64,000 nucleotides of DNA from Limnephilus marmoratus (lineage: Eukaryota > Arthropoda > Insecta > Trichoptera > Limnephilidae). The stretch is from positions 34,879,019 to 34,943,018 of the forward strand of contig OU862920.1 in the NCBI GenBank assembly GCA_917880885.1, in the 5' to 3' direction. Each line of letters opens with the position of its first letter. The first letter of the stretch is position 1. This document shows, one piece after another, positions 30,671-41,055 of this stretch. The notes below the pieces were generated by a model, which worked only from the letters and a program-made list of their open reading frames with translations, made no database searches and was not told where the DNA came from. Position numbers and translations under genes: made by a program.

Positions 30671-32106
30671 CATAGGTTCTCAACGTGGGCGATAACGCCC
30701 CCCTGCGGGCGTTTGGGACTTTCAGGGGGGCGGTAGATGACCCAGACAAAATTAGGAGGCATGGAGATGGCACAGAGGTAGCGTTGAGATGGCACAGTGA
30801 GGGCGTGACAGGTAAAAAAATATGGTCTAAAAAGACAAAAAAACACGCTTACCGTATACTAATAATCTAATGTGTATTATTATTATTAAGGACTGACACT
30901 ATATCATGAACACAAGAAGGTAGCAACCCGAAACTTTTTAACTTGCATAACAATAATTGAATATATTTTTAATCAAATTATTGATTCCGGGACGCGTATT
31001 TCCAATCCCTAACGCGGTTGAGTCACTCTAGCGACTGAGCCGCTTTAGGGATTGGAAGGCGTAAATCGCTTTACAAACACTACCGCATTTCAGTCGCGCT
31101 AGTGACTGAACCGCGTTAGGGATTGTTATGCATAAATCACCTTACAAAAGCTATACCGATTCATTCACCTACGCGCTTCGTTGCTCTATCGTTTCTGTGA
31201 GGGCGACGACCGTAATTATAGAGAGGTTAGCAGAGAGGATGGACAGCGTTTTTTTAGTTAGCATTTTTTTTACATTGAAAATTTATTTTAAGTTTAAAAA
31301 AACGCGGGTTTTTTTTTAATTGAGGGTGACGACCGTAATTATAGAAGGGTAAGCAGAGAGGCAAAAAACTAAAAAAACGCTGTCCATTCTCTCTGCTAAC
31401 CTCTCTATAATTACGGTCGTCGCCCTCACAGAAACTGATAGAGCAACGAAGCGCGTAGGTGACTGAATCGGTATAGCTTTTGTAAGGTGATTTATGCATA
31501 ACAATCCCTAACGCGGTTCAGTCACTAGCGCGACTGAAATGCGGTAGTGTTTGTAAGGCGATTTACGCCTTCCAATCCCTAACGCGGTTGAGTCACTCTA
31601 GCGACTGAGCCGCGTTAGGGATATATATACGCTTCCGGGACATTCCTTCCTCTCCTCACCCCCCCCCCCTCCCAATAACTAGTTGTGGCAAGTATAGTCG
31701 TGACAATAGCTGTGTCAGATTCGCAGCAAATGGTAAGTAAAAAGATTCCGAACACTAATAAAAAAAACGGATCACCAACTTCAGAACGCGATTGGCCTCG
31801 AGCGAAAGCACTCTTGTGATGGCAACATTCCATTCTTGTGATGGCAGCATTTCATTTCTTCATTTTTGTATTATATAGATACCTATTATTATTTTCTTTT
31901 ATTTATTTCCTTTCATCATGTAAATATTTTTTCTTTCATCTTGCAATATATTTATATAACATATTATAAATGTATAACTCGTGGGACTGCACCACCCTCC
32001 CCAAGATCTGGAATAAACAATTAAAAAAAAAAAATTAAATTTTGGGGTGCTAGACAAAATATATTCTCAAAGTGGGCGGTGGGCAAAATAAGTTTGAGAA
32101 CCAATG
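30671..32106. mobile_element. hAT element 3, Charlie-like termini
   Basis: Left end CATAGGTTCTCAACGTGGG; right end, reversed, CATTGGTTCTCAAACTTATT. The NGGTTCTCAA terminus is typical of the Charlie group of hAT elements. The left flank ATCTATAG is the expected 8-bp duplication; on the right only ATC remains before ATTTAGCC, so about five bases were lost. No transposase coding. A foldback repeat sits inside. Confidence 0.8.
30986..31641. mobile_element. Foldback repeat nested in hAT 3
   Basis: Arms of about 270 bp (from 30986, and back from 31641) are almost identical inverted copies. Each holds CCAATCCCTAACGCGGTTGA, GAGTCACTCTAGCGACTGAG (itself a palindrome), CAGTCGCGCTAGTGACTGAA, TACGCGCTTCGTTGCTCTAT and GGGCGACGACCGTAATTATA. 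The centre (about 31260-31340) carries another partial copy of GACGACCGTAATTATAGA. Outer ends CCGGGACGCGTAT and, reversed, CCCGGAAGCGTAT match. The open frames here on both strands are the same arm read twice. Confidence 0.88.
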
Positions 32107-32284
32107 ATCAATTTAGCCTGCGAGAGAATGAGATAAAATAATTGGTCTCTTGCGGTTGTGTAATAATAATCTTGTGCGGTGCTTCGTAGCCTTATCAGTC
32201 TCGTCTTTGTGCGTTGTAGCCTCCCCACTGTTGTCTACTATAGTTTCCTGAAGGTTTCACTTTTTCGCGTGTAAACTTCACAAT

Positions 32285-32864
32285 TTTTTGTTGTTGTTTG
32301 TTACGTGTATTTTTGTATTGCTACCATGTTACTACCTTCGCAGTTTAGGTAGCTACGCGTGACTGTCTCCTCGCGGTTGCAAGCGGAGATCACTCGCCGC
32401 CGCAAGGTGGCAGCCTTGTAATCGCTCTGTGTGACCAAGGCTTAAGCAATCCCATTTGGAATTCAAACTGTGAACACTTTGTGCGGCGTCCGCTCTTACA
32501 TTTATTTATTATTTAAGAAAAGGAAGGTGCATTTTCCTTTCAGCTAAGCCTCCATTAGGGCAGGAAGTAACGCAGTTGGCATGGCGTGACGCTTTACTTT
32601 ATTACTTAACATCTTCCGGCCTTACACACATCTCTACGTAACGCTTTCTGCGAGGTGTTTAATTTATGATAAAATCATTTTTTTCCCATAAAGAGACTAG
32701 AAGAAACAAGACGAGCCTAGAAGTGTCGAGAAGATGCAATAAGTGGCATAAAGAGCTAAGAAGAGCTAAATGAGACTAAAAGAGACGAGAAGTAGCGGTA
32801 AGAAGTAAGAATATTTAATAACACAGGACGAGGGAAGAAGGGGCGAGAAAAAAAAGAGAGGTTG
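32285..32864. other. Nothing firmly assigned
   Basis: GC-richer patch near 32350-32420 (GGAGATCACTCGCCGCCGCA) with no frame or splice sites. 32690-32850 is a purine-rich run of AAGAGACTAGAAGA/GAGACGAGAAG-like units. Confidence 0.4.
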
Positions 32865-32865
32865 G

Positions 32866-33953
32866 ACAACCAACACCCCAAGTTGTTCGCTAGTTTAGTC
32901 ACCTACCGGGAGTTCATGGGGTGCGGATTGTCTAAGTCTTGGCGGATGCGTCTGTCCAACTACTATGTGAGGACTACTATATGACTTATTGAGGGAGACC
33001 TTTTTACCTTTCCAGCAGGACTGTCTCAGTTAGGGATGCAACGATATATCGGAAAACCGATAAATATCGATATTTTTAGGGGTCGATATATCGACGATAC
33101 GCCGATATCGATACATCAATATCGAAAAACCCGCCCAAATTAAAGTACCCACAAAATCGGGTACAATTCTATTACTGGCAACACTGACTGTCTAAAAAAA
33201 TGATTATGTTCCATCTTCTAATCTGTGGTAGGTGAGAGCACCATAAATCTTGTATCACACGCAAATAAAAAGAAAAAAATTGACGGTGACGTGAACTTAC
33301 GTAATATCTTTCTGCTTCTGTAAATACTCTAAAAGTAAACATTCATGAAACATGGCAAGAGATGCAAGGTGTACATCCCAATCTTTTTTAAAGTGGTAAT
33401 GAGTCATCTACCAGTTGTGGCAATAAGTGTTCCTGCTGAACGAATTCAAAGAAGCAGTCTGTCAAAGCTACTATTTTTAAGTTCGATAGCTGGTACAAAA
33501 AACTGGAATTAATTTTTTTTAATAAATTTATGAAAAAAATACATCCAAATTTTGTGATTATTCACATAGGTATCCAAGTATAAAAAATAATATACATACC
33601 TATATTATCGATAAAAGTTTGATATAACTAAAACTACATTGGATTTCTATAAGCTTTCTATAAAAAGAAGAAATATCGACTTAATTCGATATATATATCG
33701 ATATATATCGACTTAATTCGATATATATCGATATTTTTAAAAACCTTGCAATCCGTCGTCTTTAGGAAGCCGGGGGGATGAATTAAAACCTCCGTCTCTC
33801 CCGGATACACTGACCCCTGATTTCTCGTATATTTTTCCTTCGCAGATCTTCCTCTCCTTCCTCCTCTTAATAAACTCTTCACTCAGCATCTCCAAAGAAA
33901 AGGGAAATTGTTTTCCTCAGTGCCTCCTATGTGGAGCTAATTTAAAAAAAAGA
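32866..33953 (+). mobile_element. Family B SINE interrupted by hAT F
   Basis: 5' half: GTTGGACAACCAACACCCC, TTTAGTCACCTACCGGGAGTT, GGGTGCGGATTGTCTAAG up to 33030. 3' half from 33755: CTCCCGGATACACTGACCCC, GATCTTCCTCTCCTTCC, CTCAGCATCTCCAAAG and TGTGGAGCTAATTTAAAAAA. The insertion splits the middle of the SINE. Confidence 0.75.
33031..33754 (+). mobile_element. Family F hAT-like element
   Basis: Left end TAGGGATGCAACGATATATC, right end TTTTTAAAAACCTTGCAATCC. The same interior is found at 54821-55598 (TCTGTGGTAGGTGA.AGCACC, AATACTCTAAAAG.AAAC, ATGAGTCATCT.CCA.TTGTGG). Ends are built of ATCGATAT repeats. The right terminus is damaged (CAATCC for CATCCCT). Confidence 0.7.
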
Positions 33954-34294
33954 AGAGACCAGATGAACCAGGAAGAACCAAAAAGAGTTGGCAAGCAGAA
34001 GAAAGACAGAAAGAAGTAAATACTCCGCTCAATCAATTGCTTCATTTCTGCCCATCCGAAATTAACATTTAATTATTAGATCTCCATGTGTATCGGTCGA
34101 TTAAACTCCAATCTTCATCCCGATTCCTAACAAATCATTACTGGATTATTTATGGGTCGCACCGGGACATGAGTGGTCCTGGCTTGGGGTGGTGCAATCG
34201 TATCGTATCGAGTTTTCTTTTCATACCTTGCATATTTTATACACGATTCTTATGATATATTTGGCACATCATCTACTTTAAAAAAATTAAATTA

Positions 34295-34394
34295 AAAAAT
34301 GTCGCCGGAGACCGAAATTTCATATTCATTTTTTACTCCAAATAATGTCAGGACTCACTGGTTAAAGTCAAGTACGTCCCTCAACAACCTGTGT
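34295..34394. mobile_element. Solo right arm of CAGGGTGTT MITE
   Basis: GTCGCCGGAGACCGAAATTT, TTTTTTACTCCAAATAATGT and AGTACGTCCCTCAACAACCT match the right arm of 43872-44238. The left arm is absent. Confidence 0.75.
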
Positions 34395-34450
34395 ACATAG
34401 CGCCCTTTAAGTGACTTTTCACAAAAACGGCGCTATACAAGTTATCCAAA
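34385..34450 (+). repeat. Repeat tail with GAAAACGGCG-like block
   Basis: TAGCGCCCTTTAAGTGACTT then CACAAAAACGGCGCTATACA, as at 13863 on the other strand; it abuts the solo MITE arm. Confidence 0.6.
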
Positions 34451-35150
34451 TATTATTGTAAATATATACATTGTTAGTAAGGATTTTAGTACCTACATGT
34501 ACGTGCTATCACTTCAAAGGGCTTAAAAACATGAATAATAATGTTTGTAGTTTATTGCTTCTTAAAGCACATCAATTAATTGTGCGGTAAACTGCCTAGA
34601 CACCTAATTTAAAACTAGATTGCTTTCTATAAGAGCATGTCTAAATTATGCAAACATAATGTTGTCATAAATTATTATTATGGGCAACAGCCAAACAGAT
34701 TTTTTATGTGTTGTGTCCGTAGAATAAAGGAGAGCACAAGAAATGAGATGTCGGCGTGTTTCGTGATCCAAAGTGTGACCATTCTTCGCTTAAATTTCGA
34801 ATTCAGGAATTTGTATTTGAAGGTGTGTAATAGATATTCTGTTGTTGTGCATATATTTCGGACTTACAGTCGTATTCCACATAATTACATTTTTCAAATA
34901 ATGATCAGACCCACACACTAAATAATAATCTAATTCATTTACAGAAACTACTGAAGATAGAAAACTAATGAGCAACTTGGGAAATTAAATGTTGTATTTA
35001 CAGACATAATATAAGAATCATGATGAAGCCGCCATTATCAAATAGATAGCTAGTATCAGTGAAAATTTAAATTTTAATAGCGAGCATGTCATCAAATAAA
35101 GGTTTACCTACTTATTTTACCAAAACCATTAATAACTACCCATTACAACG
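34451..35150. other. AT-rich stretch, nothing assigned
   Basis: No motif or shared repeat seen. Confidence 0.4.
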
Positions 35151-35328
35151 GGCAAAGGGTGCGGGGTAACTAAGGTTGGGTTGTTTAGGTAACAGAAATT
35201 CAAATATGACATTGTCATCAAATGGCCGTTAGCGTCATTTTTGTTTTGGCAGTTGAAAGGCCCGTTAATACCGATACTAAGTCCGTTTCAGCTCTTAAGT
35301 AAATTGTGATCAGCCGAAGAGGACAACT

Positions 35329-35560
35329 ATGATGTTGGTAAGCTCGAAGTGTTTTTTAAATCTTTTTTTCATAATAATTTAAATCTTAGAATTGATATTG
35401 GTAGAACTTGACCCCCCCTATATTACAATTTTACAGTTAGCTGAAACGCACATAGAATTGGAGTTTAGCGGGAATCTTTCATACAAATATAAACAACAAC
35501 AAAAAAAACAAAAAGCACTGAATGTACATTTGATGACAAAGTCATAGGTGAATTTCTGGA
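35329..35560 (+). CDS. Candidate two-exon mini-ORF, weak
   Basis: A GC-richer leader (35170-35328) is followed by ATGATGTTG and a donor GTAAGC (GT at 35338). Ninety-nine bases on is CCCCCCTATATTACAATTTTACAG|TTAG-type acceptor (AG at 35435-35436, shown here only for position). Joining gives about 39 codons, from MMLLAETHIELEFSGN through a Gln/Lys-rich stretch to a stop near 35547. Intron size and splice sites are normal for an insect, but the product is tiny, low-complexity at its end and unrecognised. It may be only the first exon of a longer gene, or chance. Confidence 0.2.
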
Positions 35561-36371
35561 ATTTCTGCGAAACAACAGGGCTTAGGTTCACTTAAGCAAG
35601 TCTTATATTACATAGCATGACCAGAGTTTGAAAATGGCCTCAACAGACGAAGCAGCTGTAAAACAAAAGTAGTGCTGGACACAGACTAGCAGAACATCAT
35701 ATTGTTTTAGTATATATTATGTTACACTCACATACTCACGCGCTTCCTTTCATTCCATGCACAGTGTATAAAAATAATATGAGTCCTATAATTTCAATAT
35801 CCGCTATACACGATTTTTTGACAAAATGATCTGAGTATGTCATCTTGTTCACATTTTTGCGAGAAACAAGACTAACCTCAAATTGAGTTTCAAAACCTCC
35901 CTTTATCATGACCAAAAACCATGTTAAAACTGCGAGTGAGAAACAAAACCCGCTATATCATTCAAGAAGTTACTATCAAAACCCGCTATATCGGAATTCA
36001 ACCAATCACGAGCAGTTATTTTGCCAAGATGGCGGGTGCAGAAATACGCCCCTCAGGTTAATGTTTCACAAGCCTCTATATCCCATATAAATCACGAGGT
36101 GAGTATCAAAATCCCCTATATCCATTTTATTTATCCAAATTACTTAAATATTTCTAAACATACATTGAAAAATGAACACTTTTCGAATGAATATTACTCC
36201 AATTCATTACATAAAAAGAAAAACTGTAATTTTTTATTTGCGATAGAGATGTGACAGTTTTTTGCGGTTTTCTCCGAATCCGTTAAAGTTGATGTAGCGG
36301 ATATAGAAATTGAACGACTCATATAATAAACATTATCGCTTTAAGTCCCAATAATCATTCTGGATAGAATG
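35561..36371. other. Unassigned, with a dispersed AAAACCCGCTATATC motif
   Basis: AAAACCCGCTATATC occurs at about 35946 and 35979, and AAAATCCCCTATATCC at 36107, with CAATCACGAG and AAATCACGAG beside the last two. No gene seen. Confidence 0.45.
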
Positions 36372-36452
36372 AGAGAGGCTCCTCCGATTGCCTCTCACCC
36401 CAGAAGATAGGAGATATCTTCTGTAGTGAGAGGCAATCGGAGGAGCCTCTCT
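36372..36452. ncRNA. Perfect long hairpin, small-RNA precursor-like
   Basis: Left arm 36372-36398 (AGAGAGGCTCCTCCGATTGC then CTCTCAC) pairs without mismatch with 36426-36452. After a 2x2 internal loop comes a 9-bp stem (CAGAAGATA / TATCTTCTG) closed by a 5-nt GGAGA loop. An 81-nt hairpin of this shape resembles a pre-miRNA or endo-siRNA precursor. The perfect pairing is unusual for conserved miRNAs and also fits a very young inverted repeat. Either strand would fold. I do not recognise the sequence as a known miRNA. Confidence 0.4.
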
Positions 36453-37059
36453 GAGTGGCAATCGGCCAACATGGGAAATGCCCATCTCTTACAAGACTCC
36501 ACCGAGAGACAGTCTGGCTTTTCTTTGCGGCGATTTCATTAGCGGTTTTCATCACAACGCGTTGCGGTGCAGACCATCGAACCTGTGGTCAATTCCCCAC
36601 CGCGATTGTTGATATCCACAGGGCGCTTACCCCCCACCATAAAAAAAAGAAGATGAACATTGTTACTAAATTAACCCCCAAGACAATAAAATATCGATCC
36701 TATTCACCTATACATTGTATTAGTTTACCGTGAGCTTCGTTAGAACTTTGTCTCGATGAGCGATTATTTACACTGAACTTTCCTTACGCTCCGCGCATTG
36801 AATTTGTTTTCCCGCTACCTACTCGTGTATAAATCGGAACTTCCTGATGTGATTCGCGGCAAACTTTTCTCTCCTGGATTTGTTCGGTATTTGCGATAAA
36901 TCATAAGTGTTTGTTACCGTTGTTATTTTAAGACTAACTCCTACTGCTATAAGCTACTCTTGAGTCTGAAATTGTTATTAATAATAAAAATCATTGAAAT
37001 TCCTTTAGAAGTGATCTATTTCTGTTCTGCATTGTATTTAGTCACTTACTTTAAAATTA
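36453..37059. other. Unassigned
   Basis: The GC-richer part (36530-36640) has ATTCCCCACCGCGATTGTTG and GGGCGCTTACCCCCCACC but no gene or RNA was recognised. Confidence 0.4.
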
Positions 37060-37495
37060 TAGTTATTAAGCCGCCGCTACCCGAATTTCTACCGATGTCT
37101 TACATATCTCTACCTTAAACATTTGAAGTTTTTAAGCTCTTAAAAAAATATGTTTTATTTTTCAAGATAATATCTAGACGCATTCTACGCCGAAACGCTA
37201 ATTATATAAAATTCCCTCGATAGAAAAAAATCACAAAGGATGCTCCGAAAATTATTGTAAACACGTTTGTTTCAGTTACTTTAAAAGTTATAGTTGTGAA
37301 AAAAATCATTATGTTTCTTTAAATAATGCTTACGATAACTTCAATAACATTTTTGCCCTATTTTAAACGAGTCGTGTTTTATTAACCATTTTCGCATCGT
37401 TTTTATCGCTTTAAATATTAGCGCGCTCCTCTAACATTCGTACTTACATATCTCTCTATCTTCTTTTTTTGAGCGCGGATGCGGCGCCATAAGAA
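37060..37495 (-). repeat. Family G repeat
   Basis: Reverse-complement relative of 48130-48545. Shared blocks, read on the minus strand: AATGTTAGAGGAG, GATGCGAAAATGGTTAATAA, ACACGACTCGTTT, TAAAGAAAC, ACTGAAACAAACGTG, TTTTTTTCTATCGAG, GCGTTTCGGCG and AAGAGCTTAAAAACTT. Function and class unknown. Confidence 0.7.
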
Positions 37496-38022
37496 CATGT
37501 TACATTTTATTGATTTCCCCTACTTGCTACGCTAGATTGATGTCGAGTAACATACTTTTACTAGCTGTTAAAAAACCCGCCCCGCAGGTTTTTGGTTTAG
37601 GCCCTGCGAACGGCTTTTGGTTCGGCTTTGCCCAATTTAAGTGTTGGTGACTATTTTATAAATCCGTTAAGATTATAATAAATAGCGGGTTCCTCGAATC
37701 CAGTGACTGCTAGTCACCGGCACAAAGCAACCGCGACAGGCAAGGACGTCATATACAATAGTATTTACGCCTGCCAGGTGACGTTCCTCTCGCTAGCTGT
37801 GGCGTTATCTTTTGGCATTGCTTTATTTCGGTTCTATTACAAAAGTAGTTTGTAATAAACTCCACGTATGAAAACGGTTTTGCGTTTGGTGCGGCGACAC
37901 AGTTGTACTCGCAGTCGGTTTTTTAAATTTCAACCGTACAGACTGTAGCGTAATAATAACGTCAGATAGTGTTAGCATTATGCTAATCTTACCCAAGCCC
38001 GTAACTTAACAGAAAATATTAT
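37496..38022. other. Unassigned
   Basis: A GC-richer part (37575-37900) begins ACTAGCTGTTAAAAAACCCG, which recalls a minus-strand Helitron end, but no matching TC end was found. Confidence 0.35.
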
Positions 38023-38251
38023 TTCATATAATGAATAAAAAATCACTTTGTTTAAACCACTATTTTTAAAACAAATCAACATGTTTCGACAACAATGTTG
38101 TCTTCATCAGGATATGTTACTATAATAATTATAGTAATATATAATTGATTATAGTAACATATCCTGATGAAGACAACATTGTTGTCGAAACATGTTGATT
38201 TGTTTTAAAAATAGTGGTTTAAACAAAGTGATTTTTTATTCATTATATGAA
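38023..38251. mobile_element. Inverted repeat with hammerhead-like core
   Basis: Two arms of about 104 bp (38023-38126 and 38148-38251), essentially perfect inverted copies, meet around an AT-rich centre. Each arm carries, reading toward the outside, CTGATGA, a GACAACATTGTTGTC stem-loop and GAAAC (plus strand 38164-38191; minus strand 38110-38083). That spacing is the conserved core of a hammerhead ribozyme. Helices I and III are weak or self-complementary (AACATGTT after GAAAC), as reported for minimal hammerheads in Penelope-like elements. Confidence 0.7.
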
Positions 38252-38699
38252 AAATGATACCACAAAGTTATTTTGCAAAGTTCGAAGAAGAAAATATTAT
38301 TATTCTCCTTTTGGTGCCCTTTTCTATAGGGGAAATCATCACGGTATTTAATTATAGTTAATATTTGAAGTAAACATCATTAAACATCAAACAGTTTTAT
38401 TAATTGGAATCGTAGAATTTTTTCATTGTAATTTGTTATAGAATGCTTTTCCAGGGCAGTATATCACCAATAATCGAACCAAGGGTATATCAAACAAAGT
38501 GATTACTTTTACTAAAATTTAATAATAATTTAATAAATTGCAATACATAACTTTTTTGATGTGTTTTTACCGGGTAAACCTCATACAAGATGATTTGCAC
38601 AAAGGTGCATTGTTTGATTTTAAAATTATTTTAAATCAGATATATCAGATACCCATCTATATTTAGTAACTTTTACAAACAGATTTAAAAAAAAAGATT
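38252..38699. other. AT-rich stretch, nothing assigned
   Basis: No repeat family recognised. Confidence 0.4.
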
Positions 38700-38862
38700 T
38701 TGAACTGAAACTTCTTTCGCACCGTTTGTGATTTGAAACTCGATGAAACGAAAATAGCCAAACACATATATCTAAAGGATTTAGCCTGAGATAATATAAT
38801 CAGTCTCCTCTTTGTGCGGTGCTTCGTGGTCTCCTCACTCTTGTCTTCTTTATTCTTCTCTG
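38700..38862 (+). mobile_element. Family A MITE, right end missing
   Basis: ACTGAAACTTCTTTCGCACC, GATTTGAAACTCGATGAAAC, AAGGATTTAGCCTGAGATAA, TTTGTGCGGTGCTTCGTGG; it stops before the TTTCACTTCTACCG end. Confidence 0.75.
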
Positions 38863-39334
38863 ATTTTTTATGTTGGATTATAGTTCTCCAACTTTGTTAT
38901 CCGAGAATTAACAAACATTTTTTCTGTCTAAAATATTTGCCATTTACACACCCGATTAATTCCTTGAAACATGACGTTTCTTAGTTAATAAGGCTTTATG
39001 AAAACAGTTTGTTGATGTGCTGAGTGAGATTTAACATTGTTTTGGCTTGTTATTGATAAAAAAATAAACAAATTATAAAAAAAAATTATATGATGTACGT
39101 ACAAATTTTAATAAGCTCTTTAAAAAAACATGTATTGCATTGGTGGGTGTGCACATAGGATTACAAAAAATCGTAATCTTTTTCCTACCGTACTTCTGTA
39201 AAATATTTTATGGAAAATTCCAGTTACTAGGTTTTCTAAAGATTTTTTTGTGAAAATGAATATCGCATTTTCACAAAAAATGAATATCGCACATGATTCT
39301 CAACTGCCCGGTGCTAGTGAATCAAAATTTGGTT
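38863..39334. other. AT-rich stretch, nothing assigned
   Basis: A tandem duplication at about 39246-39296: TTTTTTGTGAAAATGAATAT and TTTTCACAAAAAATGAATAT, each followed by CGCA. Confidence 0.45.
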
Positions 39335-39600
39335 TGTTGTAAGGTTGAAAACGGTGGGGAGGGGTAGTAGTTTTCGAAGAGAAAGATTGGGAACTACATG
39401 GCTCTTCAGATCTGGCCATTAACCAGACTAAAGCCATTTCGAGCAACTCATCCATTCTGAATGAAGATACTGCAAGTATCTGACACTTTGGTAAGAGATG
39501 TAAAATGTAATTATTTAATCGCTGTGTTTCGAACCCGCGACATCTGAGCCTGAACGAAAAAGTTTATTCCTTGTCAAGTTCAGTCACAAACTGCGCAACG
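39335..39600 (-). mobile_element. Family C SINE, degenerate
   Basis: Body blocks GTTGAAAACGGTGGGGAGG and TAAAGCCATTTCGAGCAACT; on the minus strand the box B-like CGGGTTCGAAACAC remains at about 39520-39540, but box A is lost. Confidence 0.6.
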
Positions 39601-40285
39601 CTTACTTAATTATGTTTGTGGGATAAAGGAACTCGAATAAAAATAAAATTTAAATCTTGATTTCATTGTTATTATTAATAATTATTTTCAGGTCGCAATT
39701 TCTGCTGGGACATCTTTCGTTTTAATTTCGTGGACATTTATACCAAGTTTCAGCATTCGTTCAACTTGAGTTTGTTAAAAGTTTTCCCTGAAATGAAGCT
39801 TTGAATGCACCGTGCTGGCACCTATAAACATTAAACAACCTTCTTACTCGTTTTTTTTTAAATTTGAACGCCGTAATTTGATTCAACCCAACTTTGATGA
39901 TGCATTACCAAAATTCTGAGAAATTAAATTGTAACTAGAGAGGAACAAAAAGAACTATGAATGGCAAGTAATTCATTTCGTTTTTTTATAAAGATCTTTA
40001 ATGTTTCTGTTGAATAATTGTTTTAATACCAAACACGTCAAAAATCAAAATACATTGCAAAATAATTGCATTTTCAGAAGCACAATATAGATCAAATATA
40101 TGGAATTCTTTTAATCTGAAAATTCAAACTTCTGTCGTCTAAGTTCGTGCAACCTTTAAGAGATTTGAAGAATCCTTACGGGTTTTCAGAAAAGATTTCC
40201 ACGAGAATTCCTTTCTTCAAATAATATAAAATATTACTTCTTCAAATTTTGCAAGTGCACTTTGTGCCGTCATTATTGATTTAAT
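39601..40285. other. AT-rich stretch, nothing assigned
   Basis: No motif seen. Confidence 0.4.
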
Positions 40286-40462
40286 GAAAACAAATAAATT
40301 TGTAAACACCACTATATTATTAATATTCTCGACATGTTTCAAAAATAAAGTTTTCTTCGTCGATATATTAATCTTTATCCTGATGAAGAAAACTTTTTGA
40401 GACATGTCGTTAATATTAATAATTTAGTAGTGTTTACAAAGTTATTTGTTTTCATTAAAACA
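40286..40462. mobile_element. Diverged inverted repeat, same family as 38023
   Basis: Arms of about 80 bp: GAAAACAAATAAATTTGTAA, CACCACTATATTATTAATAT and CGACATGTTTC pair with GAGACATGTCG, TTAATATTAATAATTTAGTA and TACAAAGTTATTTGTTTTC. The hammerhead-like core is degraded: the plus strand keeps CTGATGA (40380-40386) but has GAGAC for GAAAC; the minus strand keeps GAAAC but has CGACGA. Confidence 0.65.
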
Positions 40463-40819
40463 TAAAATATTCTTAAGTTACCCATATTTTATGTCAAGTT
40501 TAACACATACGTATATTATTTCTAACATGCCCGGAGTGTTAGATAATCTCAGTATCGTCCTGGTGAGAATCCACCATTAAGAATCGAATACTTGCTTGAA
40601 ATGGGATCTGCTGTTTTGTAACCACATCTGAACAAATCTTTCTTACACACCTATAGATATAAACATGCAATATCAATGTGGTCAGGTGCGTGCGTCGTTC
40701 TGTAAATATTGCAGATACACAGAAAACACAATAGTCTGTTTGTCTGTGGGTAACTCTTTTGACGACATTTTGCATTCACAATTATTTAGCTTGTAAATCT
40801 GTGCATTTATATGCTTAGC
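40463..40819. other. AT-rich stretch, nothing assigned
   Basis: No motif seen. Confidence 0.4.
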
Positions 40820-41055
40820 ATGTTCAGAAAGTAAGTGTATAACGGGCGGTGGTTTTTAGTTTTTTGAGGGTTGGCAATACTGAGTGGTAGAGGGGAGTCT
40901 CCTGAGCAGAACGAGCATCGCATGAACATTTTAGTACGTAAACTCACATTGTAGTGTCCAGTTGCGTGAAAGATGTCGGTAAAAAATACCGCCAAGTGCT
41001 GTGATCCGCTTTTTACTCACGGAAGGAATAACACCTACAAGAAAAAAAGGTGAGT
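40820..41055 (+). pseudogene. mariner-family transposase N-terminal fragment
   Basis: GTTCAGAAAGTAAGTGTA near 40825 looks like a mariner terminus or its neighbour. From 40974 an ATG opens SVKNTAKCC, and with a shift of one base the next codons read VIRFLLTEGITPT. This fits the start of the helix-turn-helix (HTH_48) domain that begins mariner/Tc1 transposases (…VIRFL…EG.....). Reading then breaks into an A-run at 41040. The DDD catalytic domain is missing. One frameshift plus truncation make it inactive. Confidence 0.55.

Larger units (their letters stand above)
30607..32284 (+). mobile_element. Family A MITE interrupted by hAT 3
   Basis: Left part GTGAAAACTTCTTTAACACC to ACACATACATCTATAG (30670), right part TTTAGCCTGCGAGAGAATGA (from 32111) to CTGAAGGTTTCACTTTTTCG. 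Joined, they match the intact copy at 47491-47728 except for a few missing bases at the junction. Confidence 0.85.

Noticed and set aside
31128..31504. Matching short proteins on plus and minus strands
   Set aside because: They are one and the same foldback arm read from both sides; no independent gene.
37560..37940. Minus-strand Helitron beginning ACTAGCTG
   Set aside because: ACTAG is five bases and no TC-type 5' end or shared interior was found.
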